A stretch of 64,000 bases of DNA from Ridgeia piscesae (taxonomy: Eukaryota > Annelida > Polychaeta > Sabellida > Siboglinidae). A program made the translations under genes and the position numbers. The stretch covers positions 423,501 through 487,500 of the forward strand of contig JAODUO010000420.1 in the NCBI GenBank assembly GCA_025642075.2. Reading direction: 5' to 3'. Within the stretch, counting starts at the first letter, position 1, and every line of letters starts with the position of its first letter. Below, one piece after another: positions 12,158 through 21,102 of the stretch. Under the pieces are notes generated by a model. That model saw nothing but the letters and a program-made list of their open reading frames with translations. It was not told where the DNA came from and made no database searches.

Positions 12158-14974
12158 GTGATGTCACTGGACTCGGGAAGTAGCAGTGATGTCACTGGAC
12201 TCGGGAAGTAACAGTGATGTCACTGGACTCGGGAAGTAGCAGTGATGTCACTGGACTCGGGAAGTAGCAGTGATGTCATTGGACTCGGGAAGTAGCAGTG
12301 ATGTCATTGGACTCGGGAAGTAGCAGTGATGTCACTGGACTCGGGAAGTAGCAGTGATGTCATTGGACTCGGGAAGTAGCAGTGATGTCATTGGACTCGG
12401 GAAGTAGCAGTGATGTCATTGGACTCGGGAAGTAGCAGTGATGTCATTGGACTCGGGAAGTAGCAGTGATGTCATTGGACTCGGGAAGTAATAGTGATGT
12501 CATTGGACTCGGGAAGTAGCAGTGATGTCATTGGACTCGGGAAGTAGCAGTGATGTCACTGGACTCGGGAAGTAGCAGTGATGTCACTGGACTCGGGAAG
12601 TAGCAGTGATGTCACTGGACTCGGGAAGTAGCAGTGATGTCATTGGACTCGGGAAGTAATAGTGATGTCATTGGACTCGGGAAGTAGCTGTGATGTCATT
12701 GGACTCGGGAAGTAACAGTGATGTCACTGGACTCGGGAAGTAGCAGTGATGTCATTGGACTCGGGAAGTAGCAGTGATGTCATTGGACTCGGGAAGTAGC
12801 AGTGATGTCATCTGGACTCGGGAAGTAACAGTGATGTCATTGGACTCGGGAAGTAGCAGTGATGTCACTGGACTCGGGAAGTAACAGTGATGTCATTGGA
12901 CTCGGGAAGTAGCAGTGATGTCATTGGACTCGGGAAGTAACAGTGATGTCATTGGACTCGGGAAGTAGCAGTGATGTCACTGGACTCGGGAAGTAGCAGT
13001 GATGTCACTGGACTCGGGAAGTAGCAGTGATGTCATTGGACTCGGGAAGTAGCAGTGATGTCATTGGACTCGGGAAGTAACAGTGATGTCACTGGACTCG
13101 GGAAGTAGCAGTGATGTCATTGGACTCGGGAAGTAGCTGTGATGTCATTGGACTCGGGAAGTAACAGTGATGTCACTGGACTCGGGAAGTAGCAGTGATG
13201 TCATTGGACTCGGGAAGTAGCAGTGATGTCATTGGACTCGGGAAGTAACAGTGATGTCATTGGAACTCAGGAAGTAGCAGTGATGTCATTGGAACTCAGG
13301 AAGTAGCAGTGATGTCATTGGAACTCGGGAAGTAGCAGTGATGTCATTGGACTCGGGAAGTAGCAGTGATGTCATTGGAACTCGGGAAGTAACAGTGATG
13401 TCATTGGAACTCAGGAAGTAGCAGTGATGTCATTGGACTCGGGAAATAGCAGTGATGTCATTGGAACTCGGGAAGTAGCAGTGATGTCATTGGAACTCAG
13501 GAAGTAACAGTGATGTCATTGGACTCGGGAAGTAGCAGTGATGTCATTGGACTCGGGAAGTAGCAGTGATGTCATTGGACTCGGGAAGTAGCAGTGATGT
13601 CATTGGACTCGGGAAGTAGCAGTGATGTCATTGTACTCGGGAAGTAGCAGTGATATCATTGGACTCGGGAAGTAGCAGTGATGTCATTGGACTCGGGAAG
13701 TAGCAGTGATGTCATTGGACTCGGGAAGTAACAGTGATGTCATTGGACTCGGGAAGTAACAGTGATGTCATTGGACTCGGGAAGTAGCAGTGATGTCATT
13801 GGACTCGGGAAGTAGCAGTGATGTCATTGGACTCGGGAAGTAGCAGTGATGTCATTGTACTCGGGAAGTAGCAGTGATATCATTGGACTCGGGAAGTAGC
13901 AGTGATGTCATTGGACTCGGGAAGTAGCAGTGATGTCATTGGACTCGGGAAGTAGCAGTGATGTCATTGGACTCGGGAAGTACAGTGATGTCATTGGAAC
14001 TCAGGAAGTAGCAGTGATGTCATTGGACTCGGGAAGTAGCAGTGATGTCATTGGACTCGGGAAGTAGCAGTGATGTCATTGGACTCGGGAAGTAGCAGTG
14101 ATGTCATTGGACTCGGGAAGTAGCAGTGATGTCATTGGACTCGGGAAGTAGCAGTGATGTCATTGGACTCGGGAAGTAGCAGTGATGTCATTGGACTCGG
14201 GAAGTAACAGTGATGTCATTGGACTCGGGAAGTAACAGTGATGTCATTGGAACTCAGGAAGTAGCAGTGATGTCATTGGACTCAGGAAGTAACAGTGATG
14301 TCACTGGACTCGGGAAGTAACAGTGATGTCATTGGAACTCAGGAAGTAACAGTGATGTCATTGGACTCGGGAAGTAACAGTGATGTCACTGGACTCGGGA
14401 AGTACAGTGATGTCATTGGAACTCAGGAAGTAGCAGTGATGTCATTGGACTCGGGAAGTAACAGTGATGTCATGGACTGGGAAGTACAGTGAGTCATGGA
14501 CTCGGAAGTAGCAGTGATGTCATTGGACTCGGGAAGTAACAGTGATGTCACTGGACTCGGGAAGTAGCAGTGATGTCATTGGAACTCAGGGAAGTAGCAG
14601 TGATGTCATTGGACTCAGGAAGTAGCAGTGATGTCATTGGACTCGGGAAGTAGCAGTGATGTCATTGGACTCGGGAAGTATAGCAGTGATGTCATTGGAC
14701 TCGGGAAGTAGCAGTGATGTCATTGGACTCGGGAAGTAGCAGTGGTGTCATTGGACTCGGGAAGTAGCAGTGATGTCATTGGACTCGGGAAGTAACAGTG
14801 ATGTCATTGGACTCGGGAAGTAGCAGTGGTGTCATTGGACTCGGGAAGTAGCAGTGGTGTCATTGGACTCGGGAAGTAACAGTGATGTCATTGGACTCGG
14901 GAAGTAGCAGTGGTGTCATTGGACTCGGGAAGTAACAGTGATGTCATTGGACTCGGGAAGTAACAGTGATGTTA
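12158..14974. repeat. 28-bp minisatellite, ~100 copies
   Basis: The unit reads GTGATGTCATTGGACTCGGG then AAGTAGCA. Common variants are TCACTGG for TCATTGG, AGTAACA for AGTAGCA, and GGAACTCAGG, which adds a base and marks subfamilies between 13,260 and 14,620. Every unit has a CRE-like TGATGTCA and an ETS-like CGGGAAGT. A run of small deletions at 14,470-14,505 looks like a local consensus problem. The array sits between gene 1 exons. Its period is not a multiple of 3, so no long frame results. Confidence 0.96.
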
Positions 14975-15187
14975 AGCCTAATACATTCAAAATACATGTG
15001 TAGGTGTGGATATTATTTAATTTAATTAGGCCAAATAACCTAGATAGCCTATCACAATTCAGTGGATAGTAATATCATAATGACACAGCTGTCGTCATTA
15101 GACAAAACAAGTTTAATCCACAAAACATCTCAAAACAAATGTTTGAAGCTTCATAGACGAGGGCGATATTAGGTGAATATGACACAC
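14975..15187. other. Intron of gene 1 downstream of the 15,188 donor
   Basis: Unique AT-rich sequence. It begins on the gene strand with the donor GTGTGTCAT. Nothing else recognised. Confidence 0.6.
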
Positions 15188-15373
15188 CTTCAGATTGAGC
15201 CGTTCAATGGCGTTCCTCCTCTCTCCTACCTCGGTCTCTTCGTACAGGTAAAATACAAGCACCCGGATGTAATAAGGGAGTGGCAGCATCACCATGACAA
15301 CGATACCGCCGATCAGCCGCACCACGTGTCCCCACGACATGCACTTCCGGCACGTGACATTGCAGTCAGAACG
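15188..15373 (-). CDS. Gene 1, exon 3 (cysteine cluster and transmembrane segment)
   Basis: A 186-nt exon (62 codons, phase 0 at both ends). The acceptor is TTGCCTCTTGTAG and the donor AAG|GTGTGTC. The peptide starts RSDCNVTCRKCMSWGHVVRL with three closely spaced cysteines and one NVT glycosylation sequon. A strongly hydrophobic run IGGIVVMVMLPLPYYIRVLV follows, then FYLYEETEVGERRNAIERLN with a charged tail. This is membrane span 2 of the predicted protein. It falls at about residues 413-443 of the joined product, with the tail on the opposite side. It joins exon 2 without a frame change. I do not recognise the family by name. Confidence 0.8.
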
Positions 15374-16042
15374 CTACAAGAGGCAATTATAGGTGCATTT
15401 AAATCTACAAACAACCACGCAAACAACTATTTCTTTAAAACTTTTCGGCTGTAACAAACAAGCAATGATTAATAATCCAATATGTGGCCATCAAATAAAA
15501 TTTACCTTTCTCTGTCCTTTAATAAATAACTATTCTGAGCATTGACGCACAGAGCGACCGCTCATTTTACACCCACACACTCACGATGATTATCAAGCAG
15601 GTCGCTACTATGCATAGTACAGCTGACTGACGGGGGATTGAGGCAATAGTGAAGGTACGCAAATATACCTGACAATACATAAGTACCATTGAGAATACCT
15701 GCGAGACGACAAATGCATTCCACTTACATACAAACTGCAAAGCGAGAAAAAACGCGCTAACGGACCGGTCAAGCATTCGACCAGTTCAAAGCATGTTTCG
15801 GCGATTTGCTTGATAATAGGGGCCGGTGTGGTACTACTGACGTTGATATCGGCAACCAAATGGATTCAACATGTACAGTGATAAACCTACTCTGTCGCAA
15901 CCGTTCTCATTCTGGCAGATTCTGTAGACGTTCAGCCGGGGCCACACGCGGCATGGGATGAACAAGGGAGATGGGTGGAAACAATGATTACAAAAACACG
16001 AAAATTTCCATGCAGCAGCCAATGAGCGGACTCCTTACAAAC
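15374..16042. other. Intron of gene 1
   Basis: About 670 bp between exons 2 and 3. Several short frames of fewer than 85 codons are present on both strands, but none has good splice signals or recognisable content. Confidence 0.6.
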
Positions 16043-16216
16043 CTTCATGAGCCGAAGCCACAGGAAGCGTGGCGCGCAGCTGCCAAGTATACTCTCGCGA
16101 CAACACGACGCGAACGGCTCGTGCTGCACGACGCCGCAGCGCAGCAACTGCGCATACAGGAAGTGCTTGAGTCCGACGGGAGGTTCCCGCTCCGACATCA
16201 ACCTCCGCTCATCCAC
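16043..16216 (-). CDS. Gene 1, exon 2 (cysteine-containing linker)
   Basis: A 174-nt exon (58 codons, phase 0 to phase 0). The acceptor is CCATGTTGCAG and the donor ATGAAG|GTTTGTAAG. It reads VDERRLMSEREPPVGLKHFL, then YAQLLRCGVVQHEPFASCCR, then ESILGSCAPRFLWLRLMK. Four cysteines, including a CC pair, and a PPVGLKHFL block are the likely conserved marks. Joining exon 1 gives HDLHVQ|VDERRLM with no frame change. The basic and amphipathic character places it between membrane spans 1 and 2, on the cytoplasmic side if the ectodomain is extracellular. Confidence 0.8.
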
Positions 16217-16633
16217 CTGCAACATGGAGTATATAATATGTAGGCCTACGACGCCCGCTTAGATAGACCGCTTTATTTGCCATTTTTAATAAATATATTT
16301 AATGTCAAACTGGAACGTGTCTTGGTGTCACCTGCATACAATGACATTGAAATTAATAAATAATAATGTTTATACGTTATCCGTTTAAAATTGTTAAGCT
16401 AACGTTTAACAATAAAAGCAGTTCTCCATCGACAGTTCGTTCACCATCATCACCCGCGTGCGACCAGCAACATCAATCAGCGGCGATAGAAATCTTGCTC
16501 GTTGCGTTGAGCTCCACGTGTGTGGTTTTGCTCTCTGAATCTCATCTTTGTCCATTGAAATCGGCGACACTGGCGTTGACACTCGGCACTGAATTTCGTT
16601 TCACAGCCGCCGCATCATCTGCCACTGTCTGAC
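16217..16633. other. Intron of gene 1
   Basis: Unique sequence between exon 2 and the inverted-repeat element. Nothing recognised. Confidence 0.5.
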
Positions 16634-17108
16634 GGTGTCGCGCTTACATTTAAAACCGTTCCTGTTGACGTTTCTGCGCATGCGCAACAAAAATGTAAAA
16701 TCATTAATGTCCAGCGAAACAACAAAGCATTTTCGGTATAAATGTCACGAGCTATTCGTTAAATTTCCTGTGATGATTACTGTGAAGAGTTTCTTAAAAT
16801 GTCGTTCAATGCAATAAGATATTACGTTTTTTATATTTTATAAATCACTGTCACGGATTATGGCGCATTACAGTCACGTGATTTACGCTTGCTATCAAAA
16901 TATGCTTCAAAACGTGTTTGCCTCGTGTTAATTTGCGACAAATAACTTTGCTGAGAGGCTATATACATCCTAACTAACAACCCGTAGTATTTATACTATA
17001 AATGCTTTGTCTTTTCGCCGCACATTGATGATTTTACATATATCGCGCATGCGCAGAAACGTCAATCGGAACATCTATAACGCCGGGAAAATGTAAGCGC
17101 TACAACGA
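16634..17108. mobile_element. Fold-back (MITE-like) element with ~115-bp inverted arms
   Basis: The left arm (16,634-16,752) and the right arm (about 16,990-17,108) are reverse complements with scattered differences. Shared blocks include GCGCTTACATTT, GACGTTTCTGCGCATGCGC, TGTAAAATCAT and CAAAGCATTT. The ~240-bp centre is AT-rich. The structure fits a non-autonomous DNA transposon or fold-back element inside the intron. No transposase and no clear target-site duplication were seen. Both arms keep a GCGCATGCGC palindrome, the recognition word of NRF1-type factors. Confidence 0.7.
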
Positions 17109-17215
17109 ACTTTAACACTAAAACGGAACTCGACTTTTCGTGGCCCAATTCCGCGATCTTAACTAGTACAAAGAGGCTCACGTGACATGTTCTAGTCGAT
17201 AATACCATTGTTGTT

Positions 17216-17318
17216 CCGTCTCAAATATTTGTTATAATACACTTTTGTCCTCAATTTGTAAACAACAGGCTATTCGCAAATTGAGGACAAAAGTGTATAT
17301 GACAAATATTTGCGACGG
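17216..17318. repeat. Short perfect-arm inverted repeat (hairpin)
   Basis: Arms 17,216-17,258 and 17,277-17,318 match as reverse complements over about 40 of 43 positions. They share CAAATATTTG and ACACTTTTGTCCTCAATTTG, around an 18-bp loop. Transcribed, it would make a stable stem. It may be a small fold-back element or a local inversion-duplication. It is separate from the larger element just to its left. Confidence 0.8.
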
Positions 17319-17324
17319 AAGAAC

Positions 17325-17530
17325 GCTAGTGTCCCCTTACCTGGACATGTCATCGCATCCCCGGGATCACGTACACGTCAGTGTCGCTGTGGACATGTCC
17401 TCTTACCTGGATATGACATCGTGTCTACCAGTGTCAAATTTCGCTATGGACATGTCCCTTTGCCTGGACATAAAGTCATGTCTACTGACAAGTGTCGCCG
17501 TTGACATGTCCCCTTACCTGGACATGCAGA
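17325..17530 (-). repeat. 54-66-bp tandem repeat copying a splice donor
   Basis: On the minus strand the exon 1 junction ATGTCCAG|GTAAGGGGACA occurs at 17,518/17,517. It is repeated at 17,464 (CCAG|GCAAAG), 17,407 (CCAG|GTAAGA) and 17,341 (CCAG|GTAAGG). The copies share GGACATGTC and GCGACACT words. Spacings are 54, 57 and 66 bp. The first copy is taken as the real donor because only there does the reading frame run straight from the conserved coding sequence. The other three are potential alternative donors. Confidence 0.85.
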
Positions 17531-18540
17531 TCGTGGAACACAATTGGTACGATCTCTTCTGACGGCAATGTCTTGACGAGACGGCGGAAGTTACGGAAGT
17601 GACGCGTCTTTTTCTGCCGACCGGAAGTATCGGCCCACTGCGAGTCATCGGCCATGAACGCTTTCTTCACGAGGATGGTTTTGCGCATGCGCTCCTTTAG
17701 ACGAACGACGTAGTATTGCAAACGGATGGATCCACTGAAAATCCACTTCTGCAGGAGCAGCGGCCCGAAGAGGACGAAGGTGACCTTAACGGCAACAATC
17801 ATCCAAAAAAGTACCTTGATCCACGTATCCGGTTTCACTTCTTCGCAGTCAGCACTTCCGGTATCCACGTTCCTCGTGCAACACTCTGGCGTGAAGACGG
17901 CGCGACCGTCGTCGTCCGCGGCGAGTGTCGTGTGGCACACGTAGTTGTCGGTGCCTCTCCAGAGGTCGTCGTCGTCAGACGCAACTTCCGGTTCCGACCG
18001 GAAGTCTGTCATCAGCAGCACGATGGCGATCTTCGCCGCTTCCGTCTGCTGGCCGAAGCACCGGTAGGGGGCATCAACGAGCTTCACGTTGATGCGTTCG
18101 ACGCCGAAGCTGAGCAGGCCGAAACTGAGAGACTCAAAGTTGAAGCCGAGCGACAATAGCGCGTGGCCGTGGCGGGTGAAGGCGCGCTGCCAGTGGCGGG
18201 CGGCGTGGTGCCGGGATATGTTGGCGAGCGGGTGGCGGCCGTACTCGGGGAAGGAGAGCGTGTAGAGCAGCAGGTGGACGCCGTCCTCCTTTGCCGCCGT
18301 TACGTCAGCTGCCATCTGCTCACTCCACGCGTGCAGTCGACACGTCTCGTTCATCGCCATCGCTTGGTTCATCGCCGGGATCACGTACACTTCGCCTCTC
18401 CTCGCGTCCAACAACCCGCTGTAGCTCACGTTCGCACTTCCGGCGTCAGTCCAGTTGTCCAACGGTGCACAGACTGTCGTCGTGACGAGCAGAGACATGG
18501 AGAAAGCGCAGAACAAAGGCACAGACAACCGAGCCGCCAT
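17518..18540 (-). CDS. Gene 1, exon 1: secreted ectodomain plus first transmembrane segment
   Basis: The exon holds 341 codons on the minus strand. I chose the ATG at 18,540 because it gives a clean signal peptide (MAARLSVPLFCAFSMSLLVT then TTVCA). An upstream in-frame ATG at 18,582 adds 14 residues. The ectodomain has sequons at about N29, N37, N64 and N107, an acidic DDDD stretch near 189-192 and a CC pair near 220. A single hydrophobic span follows at about 240-263 (WIKVLFWMIVAVKVTFVLFG), then a basic stretch. The exon ends LHVQ|GTAAGG in phase 0. I do not recognise a named family. I have a general memory of similar uncharacterised, lineage-expanded multi-pass proteins in lophotrochozoan genomes, including the GPLLL run and the CC pair. 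Receptor or channel roles would be guesswork. Confidence 0.85.
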
Positions 18541-18811
18541 TGTCTCTGCTCGCTCGCTCGGTGGGGTCTGGTGCGGCTGCACTTGCCCCGTCTGTAGACC
18601 GCCGCTGCCGCCGCACGGCGACCATCGATCCGACCCGGCGTGAATGTCTCGTCGAATACTGAACTGATTATGTATATCGATGTGTGTAGGTCCCTCGCTG
18701 CATCAGCGTTGCTGCAGCAATGGCGGCTTTTGCGGCGAAATAGGTTTATGATAATCGTCTGCGCAACATGACATCTCTGGCAGAGAGGCCAGGGACCACT
18801 GGCGCATCGTG
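18541..18811 (-). promoter_or_regulatory. 5' region of gene 1
   Basis: GC-rich sequence upstream of the gene 1 ATG, between the coding exon and the 7-bp G-rich repeat. No TATA box is obvious. It is the presumed 5' UTR and core promoter from position alone. No transcription start can be set from sequence. Confidence 0.35.
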
Positions 18812-18965
18812 CTGCCCCCTGTCCCCTGTCCCCTGTCCCCTGTCCCCTGTCCCCTGTCCCCTGTCCCCTGTCCCCTGTCCCCTGTCCCCTGTCCCCTGTC
18901 CCCTGTCCCCTGTCCCCTGTCCCCTGTCCCCTGTCCCCTGTCCCCTGTCCCCTGTCCCCTTGTCC
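18812..18965. repeat. 7-bp array TGTCCCC, ~21 copies, G4-capable on the minus strand
   Basis: Near-perfect tandem CCCCTGT on plus, GGGGACA on minus. The minus strand has more than twenty runs of four G separated by three bases, which satisfies the G-quadruplex pattern many times. It starts about 270 bp upstream of the gene 1 ATG with the G-rich strand as the gene sense strand. A second short block occurs at 19,626-19,655. Confidence 0.95.
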
Positions 18966-19332
18966 CCTGCCTGTCCCCTTCCCTGTCCCTGTCCTGTCTT
19001 CCATTTGTCCCTTTTGTCCCTTTTCCTTATTTCCCTTTTCGATTTCCTCTGTCCCTGTCTTGTGCTTGTCTTGTCCTGTTCTTGTCCTGTCTCTGTCTTC
19101 TCTGTTGTGTCTCCTTGTCCTTGTCCTGTCGTCCTGTCCCTGCTCCTGTCTCTGTGTCCGCTGTCCCCTGGCCCTGTCCGCGTCCCCGTGCCCGCCTGTC
19201 GCGCGGTCGCGGCGACGTCCGCTGCCCTGACCGCGCGACGCCTGTGCCCTGTCCCCTGTCGCCGTCCCTGTCCGGCGGCGCTGCGCCCGTCACTCGCGAC
19301 GCGGATCCAGCGGACACGGACATGAGATGAGA
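18966..19332. repeat. Degenerate C/T-rich low-complexity sequence
   Basis: The sequence is made of TGTCCC-type words decayed from the neighbouring 7-bp array, followed by a GC-rich patch (19,180-19,320) with CpG-dense words such as GCGGTCGCGGCGACG. No gene is supported. The open frames are low-complexity Pro/Ser/Leu-rich. Confidence 0.7.
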
Positions 19333-19430
19333 TATATATATATATATATATATATGATATATATTATACGATATATCACATATATACATGTGTGTGTGTG
19401 GTGTGTGTGTGTGTGTGTGTGTGTGATGTG
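19333..19430. repeat. (TA)n followed by (GT)n
   Basis: Dinucleotide runs TATATA (with inserted GATATATC words) followed by GTGTGT to about 19,424. Confidence 0.9.
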
Positions 19431-19493
19431 TGGTGCGTGTGTGCGGCGGCTGGTGGTGCGTGCGTGCGTGCGGGGCGTGCGCGACCGCAGGCG

Positions 19494-19539
19494 ACAGGCA
19501 GACAGGCAGACAGGCAGACAGGCAGACAGGCAGACAGGC

Positions 19540-19602
<63 letters not shown>
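19494..19602. repeat. (GGCA)n to (GACA)n tetranucleotide array
   Basis: The array starts as AGGCAGAC octamers and becomes pure GACA. This is a single-base change spread along the repeat, and it mirrors the opposite transition at the end of the GACG array. Confidence 0.93.
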
Positions 19603-19603
<1 letters not shown>

Positions 19604-19700
19604 GGACGCGTCCCTGTCCTGTCCCTGTCCCCTGTCCCCTGTCCCCTGTCCCCTGTCCCGTCCTGTCTCATCGTCCCTTCTGGAATTACGTCATTCAATA

Positions 19701-19701
<1 letters not shown>

Positions 19702-19764
<63 letters not shown>
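19702..19764. repeat. (TA)n microsatellite
   Basis: About 28 AT dinucleotides ending in ACACACATATAT. Confidence 0.95.
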
Positions 19765-19767
<3 letters not shown>

Positions 19768-19789
19768 TCACTATATACAGTGTGCGGCG

Positions 19790-20402
19790 GGCGTGGCGGC
19801 GGCGGACGCAGCGGCAGACAGGCAGACGGGCGACGGGCAGCGGACGACGGACAGACGGACGAGACGGACAGGCGGCGGCGGACGGGACGGACGGACGCGG
19901 GACGACGGACCGGGACCGGCGGACGGCGGACGACGGACCGACGGACCGACGGCCGACGGACGGCGGACGGCGGGACGGCGGACGGACGGACGGCGGGACG
20001 GACGGACGGACGGGACGGGACGGGGACGGACGGACGGACGGACGGACGGACGGACGGACGGACGGACGGACGGACGGACGGACGGACGGACGGACGGACG
20101 GACGGACGGACGGACGGACGGACGGACGGACGGACGGACGGACGGACGGACGGACGGACGGACGGACGGACGGACGGACGGACGGACGGACGGACGGACG
20201 GACGGACGGACGGACGGACGGACGGACGGACGGACGGACGGACGGACGGACGGACGGACGGACGGACGGACGGACGGACGGACGGACGGACGGACGGACG
20301 GACGGACGGACGGACGGACGGCGGACGGACGGACGGACGGACGGACGGACGGGCGGGCGGGCGGGCGGGCGGGCGGGCGGGCAGGCAGGCAGGCAGGCAG
20401 GC
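19790..20402. repeat. (GACG)n tetranucleotide array with graded ends
   Basis: The left part (19,790-20,030) is an irregular mix of GACGG and CGGCGG words. About 290 bp of pure GACG follow, with one interruption near 20,320, then GGGC units, then GGCA units. On the minus strand all three frames read PSVR-type repeats. These are not proteins. CpG density is extreme. It lies between the two divergent genes. Confidence 0.96.
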
Positions 20403-20930
20403 GTTGTTTTGTGATATAGACAGTGTTTGTTTATTCATATAGACTATATAACTCAAACTCTCCGAACTGTGTGACAGTGTGCGTGTTCATGGTTGAAGTT
20501 GTGATCTATCGGGGCTACAAGGATGGTTTAAATATTCTTATGGGGTACTGAAGAACTTGGGGCCTCAGTATACATGTCAAAACAATTGAAATGTTTTTAC
20601 ATCGTTGGAAAAATATCTATGATATTTATTATTAAGTCGCTTGATGTCAGAAAAAGTCTGCGTGCTTATTCAATTGTAGGTAATCGCATCAGCATTTCGA
20701 ACCACCACGGACTTATAATGCACAATAAGTTCGTGGAACCACTTCGCCGTTAGTTTATGTGTATCAGGCTGAAATGTTGCTTGTGATCAAACAGTGCCCA
20801 CTGGGATGTTTCGTGGATTATAGACTTTTTCCAAATTCATCAGGGGTTTGGAAAACTCTAATTAGTGTTAATACTATTCTTTGCCATGCATTTTATTTAC
20901 ATTTACACAGGGGGTATATTTACTATTGAC
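20403..20930. other. Intergenic sequence, no recognised feature
   Basis: Unique AT-rich sequence between the repeat cluster and the presumed TACC first exon. I see no coding or repeat signal. Confidence 0.5.
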
Positions 20931-21009
20931 TCCGAACACGTTCACCAGATGGCGCCATATTTCTCTTCCGCCGCACGCGCAAGCGCACTAGTAATTACAC
21001 AAAACGGCC
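20931..21009 (+). promoter_or_regulatory. Presumed TACC promoter / 5' UTR
   Basis: The stretch contains AGATGGCGCCAT (20,947-20,958), a YY1-like core often found at metazoan start sites, and a CpG-rich CCGCCGCACGCGC. An ATG in good context (GGCCATGG) follows. TATA-less. The assignment is from motif and position only. Confidence 0.4.
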
Positions 21010-21102
21010 ATGGCTCAGTTTAAATTTTGGAGCGCTGATTTCAAAAACGTATGCAGCCTGACCGCCAAAAAGAGTAATAGCTATAACGTCTTAATTATAA
21101 AG
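21010..21102 (+). CDS. Candidate first coding exon upstream of TACC
   Basis: An ATG in strong context opens MAQFKFWSADFKNVCSLTAK then KSNSYNVLIIK (31 codons) and ends at AAG|GTAAGC in phase 0. The next TACC exon (22,488) needs two bases from upstream, so this donor does not keep frame. Two further overlapping GT sites follow. The third (GTAATA at 21,114) would give phase 2 and fuse VSSK to MSACNS. So the stretch may be the true N-terminus using a weak donor, an upstream ORF in a 5' UTR exon, or the start of another transcript. I see no domain in it. Confidence 0.4.

Noticed and set aside
12158..15000. CRISPR-like array
   Set aside because: Units are contiguous at 28 bp with no unique spacers, and the genome is eukaryotic.
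15971..16262. Plus-strand frames over gene 1 exon 2
   Set aside because: The minus-strand exon has matching splice sites and phase. The plus frames are shadows.
17716..18597. Plus-strand frames over gene 1 exon 1
   Set aside because: They are antisense shadows of a GC-rich coding exon that has a signal peptide and membrane span on the minus strand.
19327..20456. Arg/Asp/Gly and Pro/Ser/Val/Arg repeat frames
   Set aside because: They are translations of GACG and related simple repeats in all frames.
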